Shown: positions 26,849 to 35,994 of the stretch, piece after piece
How the letters are laid out: each line of letters opens with the position of its first letter
How positions within the stretch are numbered: position 1 is the stretch's first letter
Assembly (NCBI GenBank): GCA_963974345.1
Contig: CAXBBW010000003.1
Span: 299,222-363,221, forward strand
Length of the DNA: 64,000 nt
Reading direction: 5' to 3'
Source: RHLJ01 sp963974345
Lineage (GTDB): Bacteria; Bacteroidota; Rhodothermia; Balneolales; Balneolaceae
Notes under the pieces: model-generated
Seen by the model: only the letters and a program-made list of their open reading frames with translations
Database searches by the model: none
Told to the model about the DNA's origin: nothing
Made by a program: the position numbers and the translations under genes

Positions 26849-27197
26849 TATGTTGATCAAAAAGGATTTGGTTTCCATCTGGGTCTGAAATACAAAAATG
26901 GCAAGGTCCTTTCTCTTCACTTATCGATGGAGATTCCATCAAGAAATCAATGCCCTTTTCTTTTAAATCAGAATGAATGGATCGAGCATCTTCAGGATTA
27001 AATGTGATAATATTCTCTTCAAACATATCCTGAAAGAGTCCAATTTTATAAGCTCCTCGTTGCATGATCATCCATTTTTCTTTTATCGACCCAAATTGGG
27101 TTAGCGCTTCAAACCCAAGTTTTTCATAAAAAGCTTTGGATGCCTTAATATCTTTTACCGCTAGTGAGAGAGAATGAGTTCCGAATTGTTCTTCCAT
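26841..27197 (-). CDS. VOC superfamily protein, second copy
   Basis: 118 residues, a single glyoxalase-like module: SLAVKDIKASKAFYEKLGFE at the start and HFCISDPDGNQILFDQHNE at the end. DPDGNQI is the classic closing signature. It differs clearly from the VOC protein at 25594, so the two are not recent duplicates. It starts 4 bases after the secreted protein gene upstream and is coupled to the DUF1801-like gene downstream. Confidence 0.88.
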   Translation of the reverse strand: MEEQFGTHSLSLAVKDIKASKAFYEKLGFEALTQFGSIKEKWMIMQRGAYKIGLFQDMFEENIITFNPEDARSIHSDLKEKGIDFLMESPSISEEKGPCHFCISDPDGNQILFDQHNE

Positions 27198-27201
27198 ACT
27201 A

Positions 27202-27681
27202 TTATTTATTAGGTTTTAGTTGATAGGTTACTTCACCAAATTGAGCATATTCACCATTTCGAAGTACAAAATCGTTGACACTAATCTCGTTTGATTTTAG
27301 TAAAGTATATTCTGTTCTTCCTTGTTCAATTTCTGGAGTGCCCCAATGGATGATTAATGTTTGATCTTTAAAATTTCCACTTAGTGGAAATGATATTCCT
27401 CTAGAATCGAACCAGTATCCTGAGACTGTTCCATCATCCATTAACTTATAATATGAATGAGCATCCATACTAAATGAAGCGCTAGAAATACTATTTCTGA
27501 AAGTAAGTTTGAAAAATTGTTCATTTAATACCTGCTCCCATTTCATTTGAAAGTCAGCTTCATTACCCATTAAAAAGCCAGAACCTTTCCATTCTCCGAG
27601 AAATGAGTTTAGAGTTTGTGCTTGGCTGTCAATTGAACTTGCAGATAAAACTATTAGTAGAATAAAAGAAGGTATTTTCAT
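27202..27681 (-). CDS. Secreted DUF1579-like protein
   Basis: 159 residues with a signal peptide (FILLIVLSASSIDSQAQ). The mature part starts with FLGEWKGSGFLMG, a calycin-like opening shared by DUF1579-type proteins, and continues with strand-rich sequence (YYKLMDDGTVSGYWFDSRG). Probably a small beta-barrel that binds a hydrophobic ligand; the ligand is unknown. It lies 2 bases downstream of a similar secreted protein. Confidence 0.6.
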   Translation of the reverse strand: MKIPSFILLIVLSASSIDSQAQTLNSFLGEWKGSGFLMGNEADFQMKWEQVLNEQFFKLTFRNSISSASFSMDAHSYYKLMDDGTVSGYWFDSRGISFPLSGNFKDQTLIIHWGTPEIEQGRTEYTLLKSNEISVNDFVLRNGEYAQFGEVTYQLKPNK

Positions 27682-27683
27682 AA

Positions 27684-28133
27684 TTAGTCGAAGTTGGTTT
27701 TAGTCCAAGTCCATTGCATTCCTTTATCACCAGATTGATCTTCAATTCGGGCGGTAAGTTTATCACCTTCTCTTGAATAGATTATCCGTTGTGGGAAATC
27801 ATTTTCAATATTTTCGAATACAACTTTTTGATGGGACAATTCTTTTAAAGTGAACGGTGTAGCAGGTCTTCCACTCGGACTTGCCAAATAAAGAATTTCA
27901 TTATCGGATTGTACAATTCGTAGATATTCAAAGGAAGATCGTCCATTTCCGAAAACATCACGGTGAAGCCCTAGCATCATACCACCAGAAGAAGTTGACC
28001 AAAGTTCTTCCATTGTGGTTCCATTTTCTGAGCTTGACCAATAACCAGTCATCCATTCCAAATCGGATAAGGATTGTGCTTGAATTGTGATTGAGGAAAG
28101 AGTTATTGCAATAAGTAAGATTCCAGATTTCAT
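27684..28133 (-). CDS. Secreted DUF6265-like protein
   Basis: 149 residues with a signal peptide ending in ITIQAQ. The mature protein opens SLSDLEWMTGYWSSSENGTT and contains MMLGLHRDVFGNGRSSFEYL and ASPSGRPATPFTLKE, the pattern of the DUF6265 group. It is the first gene of the six-gene coupled operon that ends at 25094. Function unknown; like its neighbour it looks like a small lipocalin-type barrel. Confidence 0.65.
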   Translation of the reverse strand: MKSGILLIAITLSSITIQAQSLSDLEWMTGYWSSSENGTTMEELWSTSSGGMMLGLHRDVFGNGRSSFEYLRIVQSDNEILYLASPSGRPATPFTLKELSHQKVVFENIENDFPQRIIYSREGDKLTARIEDQSGDKGMQWTWTKTNFD

Positions 28134-28209
28134 GCGAAGATTTTAGTTTTGAGATTGAATCTCAAAACTAAAATCAACGGAGTTGTATGTATTGTAAAAA
28201 ACCGACATT

Positions 28210-29025
28210 TTAGTTCTCAACGGGTCTTTTTAGTAAAAAATTAGCTAGACTTTCATCTTCAAAAAAATACTTCGATGGATCTTCTCCTGTAAACTCTTGG
28301 AAATTATTGATGAAATGAGATTGATCGTAAAATCCACTAAGCTGTGCAATTTCGCTCCAATTCATTTCTTTACCCTCAACCAGCTTAAAAATATAGTTGA
28401 AGCGAATAATCCGTGAATAAAATTTGGGTGAAAGCCCGATATATGTCTTAAACAATCGCTCCAATTTACGTTCATTGAGTTGGAGTTTTTTTGTTAACTC
28501 TGAAACAGAAATCAGTCCGTTTGTTTCAAAAATTAAAGAGAGGGCTTCATCAATATATCTGTCGTTTTCAATTTCTTTAAAGTCAATTTGAGAAAAAAAG
28601 GTATTCAGGAGTTCAACTTTTTGTTGGTAAGAAATAGTCGATAATAGTTGGTCTGAAATTAAAGAGAACTCATCTTTGAGATCCGAACTTAGGTCTACCA
28701 CTTTATCACTTACGATGCTCATATCAACACCAAAAAGTTGAGCAACTGCTGCGGGTTTAAACTTAATTCCAATTATTCCAGATGTCGCGGTATTCTCTAG
28801 CAGAAAGTAATTTCTAATCTGACCTGCCAAAAGCATTTTGGATTGTATTTCCCATTTACCTGAGATATTAATTTGGTAGGTATCACCATAATGGAAAACC
28901 ATTTCTGGAAAACCGTCAGGTATAATTTTCTGTTGACTGATTTCGGATTCATCATCTTCGACAATCCAATAACAATCAATAAATCTAGAAATAGAAGCTG
29001 GTGGTATAATCCTATCGTAAAGCAT
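28210..29025 (-). CDS. AraC family transcriptional regulator (DUF6597-type N-domain)
   Basis: 271 residues. The N-terminal half (PPASISRFIDCYWIVEDDE; IIPDGFPEMVFHYGD; GIIGIKFKPAAVAQLFG) is the sensory domain common to one AraC subgroup. The C-terminal half has two helix-turn-helix motifs: SVSELTKKLQLNERKLERLF and the signature WSEIAQLSGFYDQSHFINNFQEFTG. A probable local activator; it lies 77 bases upstream of the operon beginning at 28133, read in the same direction, and 4 bases after the DUF4199 gene. Confidence 0.92.
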   Translation of the reverse strand: MLYDRIIPPASISRFIDCYWIVEDDESEISQQKIIPDGFPEMVFHYGDTYQINISGKWEIQSKMLLAGQIRNYFLLENTATSGIIGIKFKPAAVAQLFGVDMSIVSDKVVDLSSDLKDEFSLISDQLLSTISYQQKVELLNTFFSQIDFKEIENDRYIDEALSLIFETNGLISVSELTKKLQLNERKLERLFKTYIGLSPKFYSRIIRFNYIFKLVEGKEMNWSEIAQLSGFYDQSHFINNFQEFTGEDPSKYFFEDESLANFLLKRPVEN

Positions 29026-29029
29026 ACAG

Positions 29030-29605
29030 CTATTTTTCTAGTGTATTTTCGACGGTAGAATTATTTTTTGAGGCTAAAAATCTAGGGTTTCGGAAAAGAC
29101 CTGCACTAATTAGCGATATCAATAATCCAACGGGAAATATTTCTGTAAAAGTAATAGGTAGCCGATATAGTAGATTCTCATATTGATCTTTCATTTGATC
29201 CATCTGTTGAATTATTTCTTCCATTTCTGAAGATGTTGCTCCAGAATTACGTGCTTTTTCAATAATTGAATTTGTGTACTCGTTTATAAATGCATAATCA
29301 GTTACATATAAATTCACTTCCCAAGTGAAAACATAAACAATACCAGCTAAAAGCGAGATACCGATTCCAATTTTAAAAGCAGTCCCAAACTTAATGATAC
29401 CTCCAAGTTCTTCGTCTCTATATTTTTTAGTTGCAACAAAAATCATGGAGAACCCAATAAGCATAATCGAGTACCCAATGGTTTCAGAAGCGAAGAAGGA
29501 ATTCCCTCCAGATTTTGCGGCATAAATTCCAAGCATCATACTGCCAATTATAGTAGCTCCAGTAATTGAGCCATAAACTAGGATGATTCGATTCATTGTA
29601 TTCAT
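29030..29605 (-). CDS. DUF4199-like membrane protein
   Basis: 191 residues with four hydrophobic segments: two near the N-terminus (8-27, 37-55), one at about 75-95 and one near the C-terminus (155-175). The glycine-rich repeats GSITGATIIGSMMLGIYAAK and the charged central helix MEEIIQQMDQMKDQYENLL fit DUF4199. Stop and next start are 4 bases apart, so it is co-transcribed with the AraC gene. Start could be residue 1 or the Met at residue 4. Confidence 0.75.
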   Translation of the reverse strand: MNTMNRIILVYGSITGATIIGSMMLGIYAAKSGGNSFFASETIGYSIMLIGFSMIFVATKKYRDEELGGIIKFGTAFKIGIGISLLAGIVYVFTWEVNLYVTDYAFINEYTNSIIEKARNSGATSSEMEEIIQQMDQMKDQYENLLYRLPITFTEIFPVGLLISLISAGLFRNPRFLASKNNSTVENTLEK

Positions 29606-29724
29606 ATCAATTAATTTTTTGTTGTGTTAATCAACCGTAAAGAAAAGCAATAGTAGGATTAATTCCCTCACCCAAAAGTATGATTTTGAGGAAATCATAA
29701 GAAAGAGTGAGCAATTTAACACGT

Positions 29725-30228
29725 TCAGTTCATGAAATGACTTGAAAGAAAAATAATTAACGCTAAGGAAGTAAGCACAGCAGAAAGGGTTCTAAATTTA
29801 TTTGAACGATTCCATCTAGATTCGAAATCGGCTCTTACTTTTTTAATGGAATTCTCTTCCATTATTTCAATATCCATATTCTTTAACCTGTTATTTAAGG
29901 GGATATTGATCACAATGGTGGGAACTTGGGTGCAAATAAAATAGAAAGCCAATAAAATGATTAAGATTAAACTCTCTGGATAATTAAAATGAAGAAAAGA
30001 TTGAACAAGTAAGAGTATAGAAGAGAGAATAGAACCAACCCAAACAATCATGAATAAAGGCTGATTTGTTTGAATAACAGAATCCATTTCTTTAAATGCC
30101 TGTAAAAAATTTCGGTCTGAAAGATTTTTAATTCCTGGCATTACAACTACTGTAAAAGCGAATAGAAAACCTGCAACCATTGAGACTAAAAATGTGGTGG
30201 TTATCAGGGTGATTTGAAAAACATCCAT
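29725..30228 (-). CDS. DUF1772-like membrane protein (anthrone oxygenase family)
   Basis: 167 residues with four membrane segments. Features of the DUF1772 group are present: VAGFLFAFTVVVMPGIKNLSDRNFLQAF near the start, VNIPLNN in the middle, and FESRWNRSNKFRTLSAVLTS near the C-terminus. The family includes anthrone oxygenase-like proteins but most members are uncharacterised. Separated by about 120 bases from the DUF4199 gene. Confidence 0.8.
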   Translation of the reverse strand: MDVFQITLITTTFLVSMVAGFLFAFTVVVMPGIKNLSDRNFLQAFKEMDSVIQTNQPLFMIVWVGSILSSILLLVQSFLHFNYPESLILIILLAFYFICTQVPTIVINIPLNNRLKNMDIEIMEENSIKKVRADFESRWNRSNKFRTLSAVLTSLALIIFLSSHFMN

Positions 30229-30309
30229 GCGATATCTTTGATTAATAGGTCAAAGAATGTATAAAATTCAAAGATATATTGGGCTATGATGGATTTTTTA
30301 AAGAAAACT

Positions 30310-30726
30310 TCACTCAATCAACCTAAGTGATTTCGCCTTCTCTACCGCTTGCGTACGTCGACTTACTTCCAGTTTCTCGTACAATTTAGAAAGGTGTGTT
30401 TTTACTGTATTAATAGAAACGAAAAGTTTTTCAGCAATTTCTTTATTTGAAAGGCCTTGAGCTACTAGTTCAAGAACTTCTATTTCGCGATCACTAATTC
30501 CCAAATAGTCGAGCGCTTTGGCATTCTTTTTGAATTGAGTAGGTTTTTGTTTAGGAGAAGTAAGTTTTTGCCCTACCCAAAGTCCTAATCCAGCAAACAT
30601 TAATGCGATTATGAAAATGAATCCTTCAATAGAAAGATCTCGCACAAAGTATCGATATTCGAAATACTCAATTAAAAACACAAGTACTGCTAGTGCTAGA
30701 CCATAAAAGGCAATGGTTTTTTTCAT
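30310..30726 (-). CDS. Membrane-anchored LuxR-type helix-turn-helix regulator
   Basis: 138 residues. Two membrane segments (about 5-20 and 34-54) precede a short basic linker and a complete LuxR/GerE HTH (about 72-132: LGISDREIEVLELVAQGLSN, KEIAEKLFVSINTVKTHLSKLY). There is no receiver domain. DNA binding at the membrane is implied. The partner kinase or signal is unknown. Confidence 0.88.
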   Translation of the reverse strand: MKKTIAFYGLALAVLVFLIEYFEYRYFVRDLSIEGFIFIIALMFAGLGLWVGQKLTSPKQKPTQFKKNAKALDYLGISDREIEVLELVAQGLSNKEIAEKLFVSINTVKTHLSKLYEKLEVSRRTQAVEKAKSLRLIE

Positions 30727-30796
30727 GAAGTAAGAATAATGAATGAGGAATAGAAAATGAAGAACTTGGACATTCTTTATTCTATCCTCAATAATA

Positions 30797-31900
30797 CTAC
30801 TTCAATAACTCTTCAGGATTCAAACCTTTCAAATCTTCAACCACAAACTTACGACCTTCTCGTATGAGCTCACCATCTAAATATACATTTGCACCAATGC
30901 ACACTAAATCCCAATGGATATTACTGGAATTTCCGTTTGGCGCGATTTCATAGTCTTTGCCAAGTGTTAGGTGATTGGAACCATAAATTTTTTCGTCAAA
31001 AAGAATATCATACATTGGCTTTTCAATGATGGGATTAGTTCCAAAACTAAATTCTCCAAATCGGCGAGCACCTTCGTCTGTATCTAAAATATCTTTCAAT
31101 GCAGCATTGTTCGAAGAATCGAAATCTACAACTATCCCATTTTCTACAACTAGTTTTACAAATTCGAAAGGCTTTCCTTGGTATACGGATGGCGCATAAG
31201 TAATTTGACCATTAACAGAATCCAGAATTGGAGAAGTAAAAAGTTCGCCATCTGGAATATTATGTGAACCGTAACAAGGAACCCAATTTTGTCCTTTCAC
31301 AGAAAATTTAATATCCGTGCCTTCCCCTTTTAAATGAATAATATCCGTTTTTCGAAGACGAGCTTCGAGCGGTTCCATTGCTTTCTTCAGTTTGGCATAA
31401 TCAACTAAACACGCATCATAATAGAATTTAGTGAACTCACGGGTAGGGAGTTTAGCATTCATTGCAAATGCTGGAGATGGATAGCGCATGATACACCACT
31501 TGGTGTTATTAACTCGCTCATCAAAGTGCACAGGTTTTAGAAAGTGCTCAGAATATGCTTTATTTGCTTCTTTACTTGCCTGAGAGTTTTCATAAATATT
31601 TTCTGAAGCCCGTATTCCAATAAAAACATCCATCTTTTTCATTAACGGTAGTTGATCTACCGAAGCTTGATTTTTCCAAAAATCCGTATCACCTTTTTCA
31701 ACTAACAATCGTTGTGTCTCGGTATCCTCAATTTGTACAAAAGGATGCCCACCTTTTTCTCTAATTTGCTCAACTAAAGAGCGTAAAAGATTGATGCCGT
31801 TCAACCCAATAAGTTGAACCATTACATTTTCACCTTTCTGAAGCTGAGTTGAATGTTCAAGTATTAAAGTTGCGAGATTTTGATCGTTTTGTGAAATCAC
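30797..31900 (-). CDS. Aminopeptidase, M29 family (AmpS/T type)
   Basis: 367 residues, the usual M29 size. A family core is visible in the C-terminal half: EGTDIKFSVKG, NIPDGELFTSPI, GARRFGEFSFGTNPII and SNHLTLGKDYEIAPNGNSSNIHWDL-type segments, which supply the Glu, His and Asp ligands of the two-metal site. It is a cytoplasmic broad-specificity aminopeptidase. The start is GTG at 31900 (MISQNDQN); no better in-frame ATG is present. Both flanks are minus-strand genes with short gaps. Confidence 0.9.
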   Translation of the reverse strand: MISQNDQNLATLILEHSTQLQKGENVMVQLIGLNGINLLRSLVEQIREKGGHPFVQIEDTETQRLLVEKGDTDFWKNQASVDQLPLMKKMDVFIGIRASENIYENSQASKEANKAYSEHFLKPVHFDERVNNTKWCIMRYPSPAFAMNAKLPTREFTKFYYDACLVDYAKLKKAMEPLEARLRKTDIIHLKGEGTDIKFSVKGQNWVPCYGSHNIPDGELFTSPILDSVNGQITYAPSVYQGKPFEFVKLVVENGIVVDFDSSNNAALKDILDTDEGARRFGEFSFGTNPIIEKPMYDILFDEKIYGSNHLTLGKDYEIAPNGNSSNIHWDLVCIGANVYLDGELIREGRKFVVEDLKGLNPEELLK

Positions 31901-31952
31901 TGCGTGAAATTTTTAAATGATGAATGTTAATTTTTGAATGTAAGAAAAACGA

Positions 31953-32573
31953 TTAACCATTAACCAATTTTACTACATTATCGCAAAGTATGATCTCCTT
32001 TGCATCGTTAGAAGCAAGTATTACTGTATTCCCTTTTTCTTTTTGTTGATGAACTATTCTAGAAACCAACTCATGACCTTTTTTATCTAAGTTTGAACCT
32101 GGTTCATCAAGAAATAGAATTTTGGAGTCCCGAACTAAAGCTGATCCAAGCTTAATTCGTTGTTGCTGCCCTGTTGAAAGTTGTTTGAACAGTTGATCAG
32201 CGTAACCTTCCATTTGAACAAAATTTAGAATTTCATGAGTTAAATCAGAGTTCTTTTCTACTCCACTTACTTCTTGTATAAATTCAAGATTCTCAAATGC
32301 CGTTAATTCACTATACAGATTTATATAAGGCGCTGCATAACTTATGAGTGGTTTAACATCCTCTTTTAGTAGAATTTCCATATTGCGCTTCCAAGTAATA
32401 GAACCAATTTTTGGACGAAGTAAAAAAGCGAGGCATTTTAATAAGGTCGACTTTCCACTTCCATTCGCACCTGAAATACCAAGAACGCCTTCAGAATGAG
32501 TAAAAGAAAGATCTGCAAAAACCGTTCTACGATTGTATGTTTTTGTAAGTTGATGAACCTCGAGATAAATCAT
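31953..32573 (-). CDS. ABC transporter ATPase subunit, CcmA-like
   Basis: About 206 residues from ATG 32573 (MIYLEVHQLTKTY); an upstream ATG at 32588 would add five residues. It has Walker A GANGSGKSTLLK, Q-loop region, signature LSTGQQQRIKLG and Walker B KILFLDEPGSNLD, then switch region VILASND (an Asn replaces the usual His). The size and style match CcmA/YadG-like single ATPase subunits. No permease or cytochrome c maturation gene is adjacent, so it is an orphan here. Substrate unknown. Confidence 0.85.
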   Translation of the reverse strand: MIYLEVHQLTKTYNRRTVFADLSFTHSEGVLGISGANGSGKSTLLKCLAFLLRPKIGSITWKRNMEILLKEDVKPLISYAAPYINLYSELTAFENLEFIQEVSGVEKNSDLTHEILNFVQMEGYADQLFKQLSTGQQQRIKLGSALVRDSKILFLDEPGSNLDKKGHELVSRIVHQQKEKGNTVILASNDAKEIILCDNVVKLVNG

Positions 32574-32705
32574 GGCTAAAGGTACCAAGTTAATTGAAAA
32601 TTACATTAGACATTTTTCTTTATAAACCATGAATAATTCCTAACGATAATAGGTTGTAAAGCGCTTGAAGACATACTATTTTCAACCACCTATTTAAACT
32701 CTAAT

Positions 32706-34433
32706 ATGCAGAAAGTAATTGATCAAATAACGGATCACCTTGTAACACTCGTTACCAACGATAAGGATGTCTATAACCCGAAAGAGCTATTAAAATCGGG
32801 GATTCCTTCATTTGTAGTTGAACGTATTCGGTTATTATTAGAAGATAAAGTTAAAGATGAAATAAGTGCAGTTGTTCCAGTTTGGTTTAAAGGAGATGCA
32901 CGATTAGTTATTGAAGCTTTGGAGGATTATACACGTTCTGCAGTAAGTAATTCACACATACCAAAAGAGCATCTATATGAAATTATAAATAGTGTAGTAA
33001 AAGATATTATCTATGTTTTTGTAGAACCGCGAAAGAATATGGCGGAATATATTTTCAGAGATAATGATGAACTTAGCTTTCAAGAATTAGAAGAAAGGTG
33101 TGCTCACCTAACTATTTATAAGCATTTTGGGGCAGCCATTCCTTTGTATATGAAAAAAAGAGAATTGGAATCATTAAGTAAAGACCGCTGTAAGGTTCTT
33201 ATTCATAAATTAGACGCGAAACTTGTTGCTTCATATACTGCTAATGATTGGGCACAGAAACTTGAACAATTGTTTGTTCTTTTTGGGGGTAAAGTTGACC
33301 CGCTACTATTGGCTACTTTTTTTGAGGATAAAGGGTTGTATGGTATGGCAGGGAAGTTCGAACATCTTAAAGTAAGCCTCACAAAAACAGATTTTATTGA
33401 AATTATCTCATCCGAAGATAGCGCTGCATTCTCACCAGACTTAAAACCAAAAGAGCATAATAAAAAAGAACGGAAACTCGGATCAGAAGAAGTAAAGAAA
33501 ATTTCAGCCAAAGATCAGGCAGAGCAAAATCTAGTGGAAGATTTTTTTGGTAATTATGAAGAAGAGCCTAAAGATGAAATTGCAACATTAGCGGGTCAGT
33601 TTGCTGAAGGTAGTTTGACGGATGATGAAATGTCAGAACTATTATCTGATATTGCAGGAGATGGCGTTGTTGAAGTAGACAATTATGATCACGTTGACTC
33701 TTTAAATAAGTTATTCTCATTAAATAGCGAAAATGATGAGGAATCTCAGGTTTCTGAAACATCAGAAGAAATAGCAGCTAAGCTAAAAGAAAAAAAAGAA
33801 GAGGATACTGAAGACATAGCTGAGTTTAGAGAGAATCTTGTTTCAATTCTGGATCAAGCAAAACATTCATATGAGAATATAGATAGAAAAGAAGCACTCG
33901 AAGACATAGTAGTTGATGAAGAAGATCCACAGGAAGACACTGATCATGAAGAAAGTATATTTATAGAAGAAGAAAATGATCTGGAGGAAGTAGAAGGTGA
34001 AGAGAAACCTATTTGGGCTAAGTTTATAAATGAAGATCAGATGGATGTGATAATGGGTGGCAAACGGAATAAGCCTAAAGAAACTCCAGAGATTAATGCT
34101 GAACCAGAAGATGAAATTGAAGTTGATGATAATTATTCAGAAAATCCTTTCATTGATGATGATGCGAACGAAGATATCCTAACTGATGATATCATTCTTA
34201 AAAATGTTCTAGAGGATAGAAAGCTAGAATTTATAGATGTTATTTTTAGTGGGTCAGAAAAGAATTATGATAAAGCATTGACTAAAATGGATAGCTTCAA
34301 AACTTGGAAGGAGACTTCCAAGTTTATTCAAAAAGAGATTTTTTTAAAGAATGATGTAGATATGTTCTCTGGTGCAACTGTCGATTTTACAGACAGAATT
34401 CACCAATATTTTAATGAGCAACAGAATAGTTAA
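32706..34433 (+). CDS. Acidic hypothetical protein with helical N-terminus
   Basis: 575 residues; I do not recognise it. Residues 1-230 look folded and helical (LKSGIPSFVVERIRLLLEDK; GDARLVIEALEDYTRSAV; FGAAIPLYMKKRELE). Residues about 245-500 are highly acidic, rich in Glu and Asp and probably disordered. A short C-terminal segment (KNYDKALTKMDSFKTWKETS) looks ordered again. No signal peptide or membrane segment. It ends 8 bases before the acyl-CoA carboxylase start, so the two are almost certainly co-transcribed. An adaptor or assembly role is conceivable but unproven. Confidence 0.75.
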   Translation: MQKVIDQITDHLVTLVTNDKDVYNPKELLKSGIPSFVVERIRLLLEDKVKDEISAVVPVWFKGDARLVIEALEDYTRSAVSNSHIPKEHLYEIINSVVKDIIYVFVEPRKNMAEYIFRDNDELSFQELEERCAHLTIYKHFGAAIPLYMKKRELESLSKDRCKVLIHKLDAKLVASYTANDWAQKLEQLFVLFGGKVDPLLLATFFEDKGLYGMAGKFEHLKVSLTKTDFIEIISSEDSAAFSPDLKPKEHNKKERKLGSEEVKKISAKDQAEQNLVEDFFGNYEEEPKDEIATLAGQFAEGSLTDDEMSELLSDIAGDGVVEVDNYDHVDSLNKLFSLNSENDEESQVSETSEEIAAKLKEKKEEDTEDIAEFRENLVSILDQAKHSYENIDRKEALEDIVVDEEDPQEDTDHEESIFIEEENDLEEVEGEEKPIWAKFINEDQMDVIMGGKRNKPKETPEINAEPEDEIEVDDNYSENPFIDDDANEDILTDDIILKNVLEDRKLEFIDVIFSGSEKNYDKALTKMDSFKTWKETSKFIQKEIFLKNDVDMFSGATVDFTDRIHQYFNEQQNS

Positions 34434-34441
34434 GGAGTCTG

Positions 34442-35992
34442 ATGGAAGCAAATGACAAAGTAGAACGCCTACAAGAACTTCGTAAAGAAGTACTTAAAGG
34501 GGGCGGAAAAGCACGCATTCAAACACAGCACGATAAAGGCAAATTAACTGCAAGAGAACGGGTTAACCTATTACTTGATAAAGGTAGTTTTGAAGAAATT
34601 GATGCTTTTGTAACTCATCGAAGCACAGCCTTTGGACTAGAGACACAAAAATTTTTAGGGGATGGAGTCATAACGGGTTTTGGTAAAATTCATGAAAAGC
34701 CAGTGTACGTATTTAGTCAAGACTTTACGGTATTCGGTGGTTCACTTTCGGAGACTCACGCAGAAAAAATCTGCAAGATTATGGATATGGCGATCAAAAA
34801 CGGTATTCCCGTAATTGGTTTAAACGATTCAGGAGGGGCTCGAATACAAGAAGGAGTAACCTCACTTGGTGGATATGCAGAAGTGTTTTGGAGAAATACA
34901 ATGGCTTCTGGGGTTGTCCCTCAAATTTCAGCAGTAATGGGACCGTGTGCTGGAGGTGCTGTTTACAGTCCGGCGCTAACAGATTTTATTTTTATGGTTG
35001 AAAATACCAGCTATATGTTTGTTACTGGACCAAATGTTGTAAAAACGGTTACTCACGAAGAAGTTACTTCAGAAGAGCTTGGCGGAGCAACAACTCATAA
35101 TACAAAATCTGGCGTGGCTCATTTCGCGACGGCAAATGATGCAGTTTGTCTACAAGAAATAAGAAAATTGATGAGCTATATTCCTCAAAACTGTGAGGAA
35201 AAAGTTCCAATGATTCCTTCAAAAGATCCTGATGTTGGTAAAGCAAAAAGCCTTGAATCTATAGTTCCACTAAATCCGAATAAACCTTATGACATTCATG
35301 ATGTTATTCAAGGCGTTGTAGACAAAGATTCGTTTTATGAAGTACAAAAAGATTATGCCGAAAGTATTGTTGTAGGATTTGCAAGGCTCGGTGGGAGAAG
35401 TATAGGTATTGTAGCTAACCAACCATTGTCTATGGCAGGAGTATTAGATATTCGTTCTTCGCTAAAAGGAGCCCGTTTTGTTCGTTTTTGTGATGCCTTT
35501 AACATTCCACTTATTGTTTTTGAAGATGTCCCAGGATTTTTACCTGGTACAGATCAGGAATGGGGCGGGATTATCAAACACGGAGCGAAATTACTCTATG
35601 CATTTTGTGAAGCAACGGTCCCAAAAATGACGGTAATTACCCGCAAAGCATACGGCGGTGCCTATGATGTGATGAATTCTAAGCACATTCGGTCTGACTA
35701 TAACATTGCTTGGCCAACAGCAGAAATTGCTGTTATGGGTACAAAAGGCGCCGTTGAAATCATCTTCAGAAAAGAAATTAGTAAAGCAGATGATTCAGTT
35801 GCTAAACAAAAGGAATTGGAAGATCAGTATTCGGAAGAATTTGCACATCCATACAAAGCTGCAGCACGTGGTTTTATAGATGATGTAGTTCTGCCTTCAG
35901 AGACGAGAAATAAACTCATTAAAATGTTAGAAATTACTCAGCACAAGGTCGATACAGTTCCAAAGAAAAAGCACGATAATCTTCCGCTTTAG
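34442..35992 (+). CDS. Acyl-CoA carboxylase beta subunit (propionyl-CoA carboxylase type)
   Basis: The carboxyltransferase subunit, 516 residues, that moves CO2 from carboxybiotin to an acyl-CoA, probably propionyl-CoA to give methylmalonyl-CoA. Signature elements are GLNDSGGARIQEGVTSLGGY, MGPCAGGAVYSPALTDF, FVTGPNVVKTVTHEEV, and the second crotonase-like half DVPGFLPGTDQEWGGIIKHG and VITRKAYGGAYDVM. The family length is normal. No biotin carboxylase/carrier alpha subunit is seen in the window. Its stop lies 2 bases from the stop of the convergent thioesterase gene. Confidence 0.94.
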   Translation: MEANDKVERLQELRKEVLKGGGKARIQTQHDKGKLTARERVNLLLDKGSFEEIDAFVTHRSTAFGLETQKFLGDGVITGFGKIHEKPVYVFSQDFTVFGGSLSETHAEKICKIMDMAIKNGIPVIGLNDSGGARIQEGVTSLGGYAEVFWRNTMASGVVPQISAVMGPCAGGAVYSPALTDFIFMVENTSYMFVTGPNVVKTVTHEEVTSEELGGATTHNTKSGVAHFATANDAVCLQEIRKLMSYIPQNCEEKVPMIPSKDPDVGKAKSLESIVPLNPNKPYDIHDVIQGVVDKDSFYEVQKDYAESIVVGFARLGGRSIGIVANQPLSMAGVLDIRSSLKGARFVRFCDAFNIPLIVFEDVPGFLPGTDQEWGGIIKHGAKLLYAFCEATVPKMTVITRKAYGGAYDVMNSKHIRSDYNIAWPTAEIAVMGTKGAVEIIFRKEISKADDSVAKQKELEDQYSEEFAHPYKAAARGFIDDVVLPSETRNKLIKMLEITQHKVDTVPKKKHDNLPL

Positions 35993-35994
35993 GA

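Noticed and set aside
26849..26920. Longer N-terminus for the DUF1801-like protein
   Set aside because: It would overlap the upstream VOC gene by 80 bases; the shorter start gives an 8-base overlap with its stop codon.
33203..33511. 102-codon frame on the minus strand inside the acidic protein gene
   Set aside because: A mirror of the acidic, codon-biased gene on the plus strand; composition is Ser/Leu/Phe-rich without domain features.
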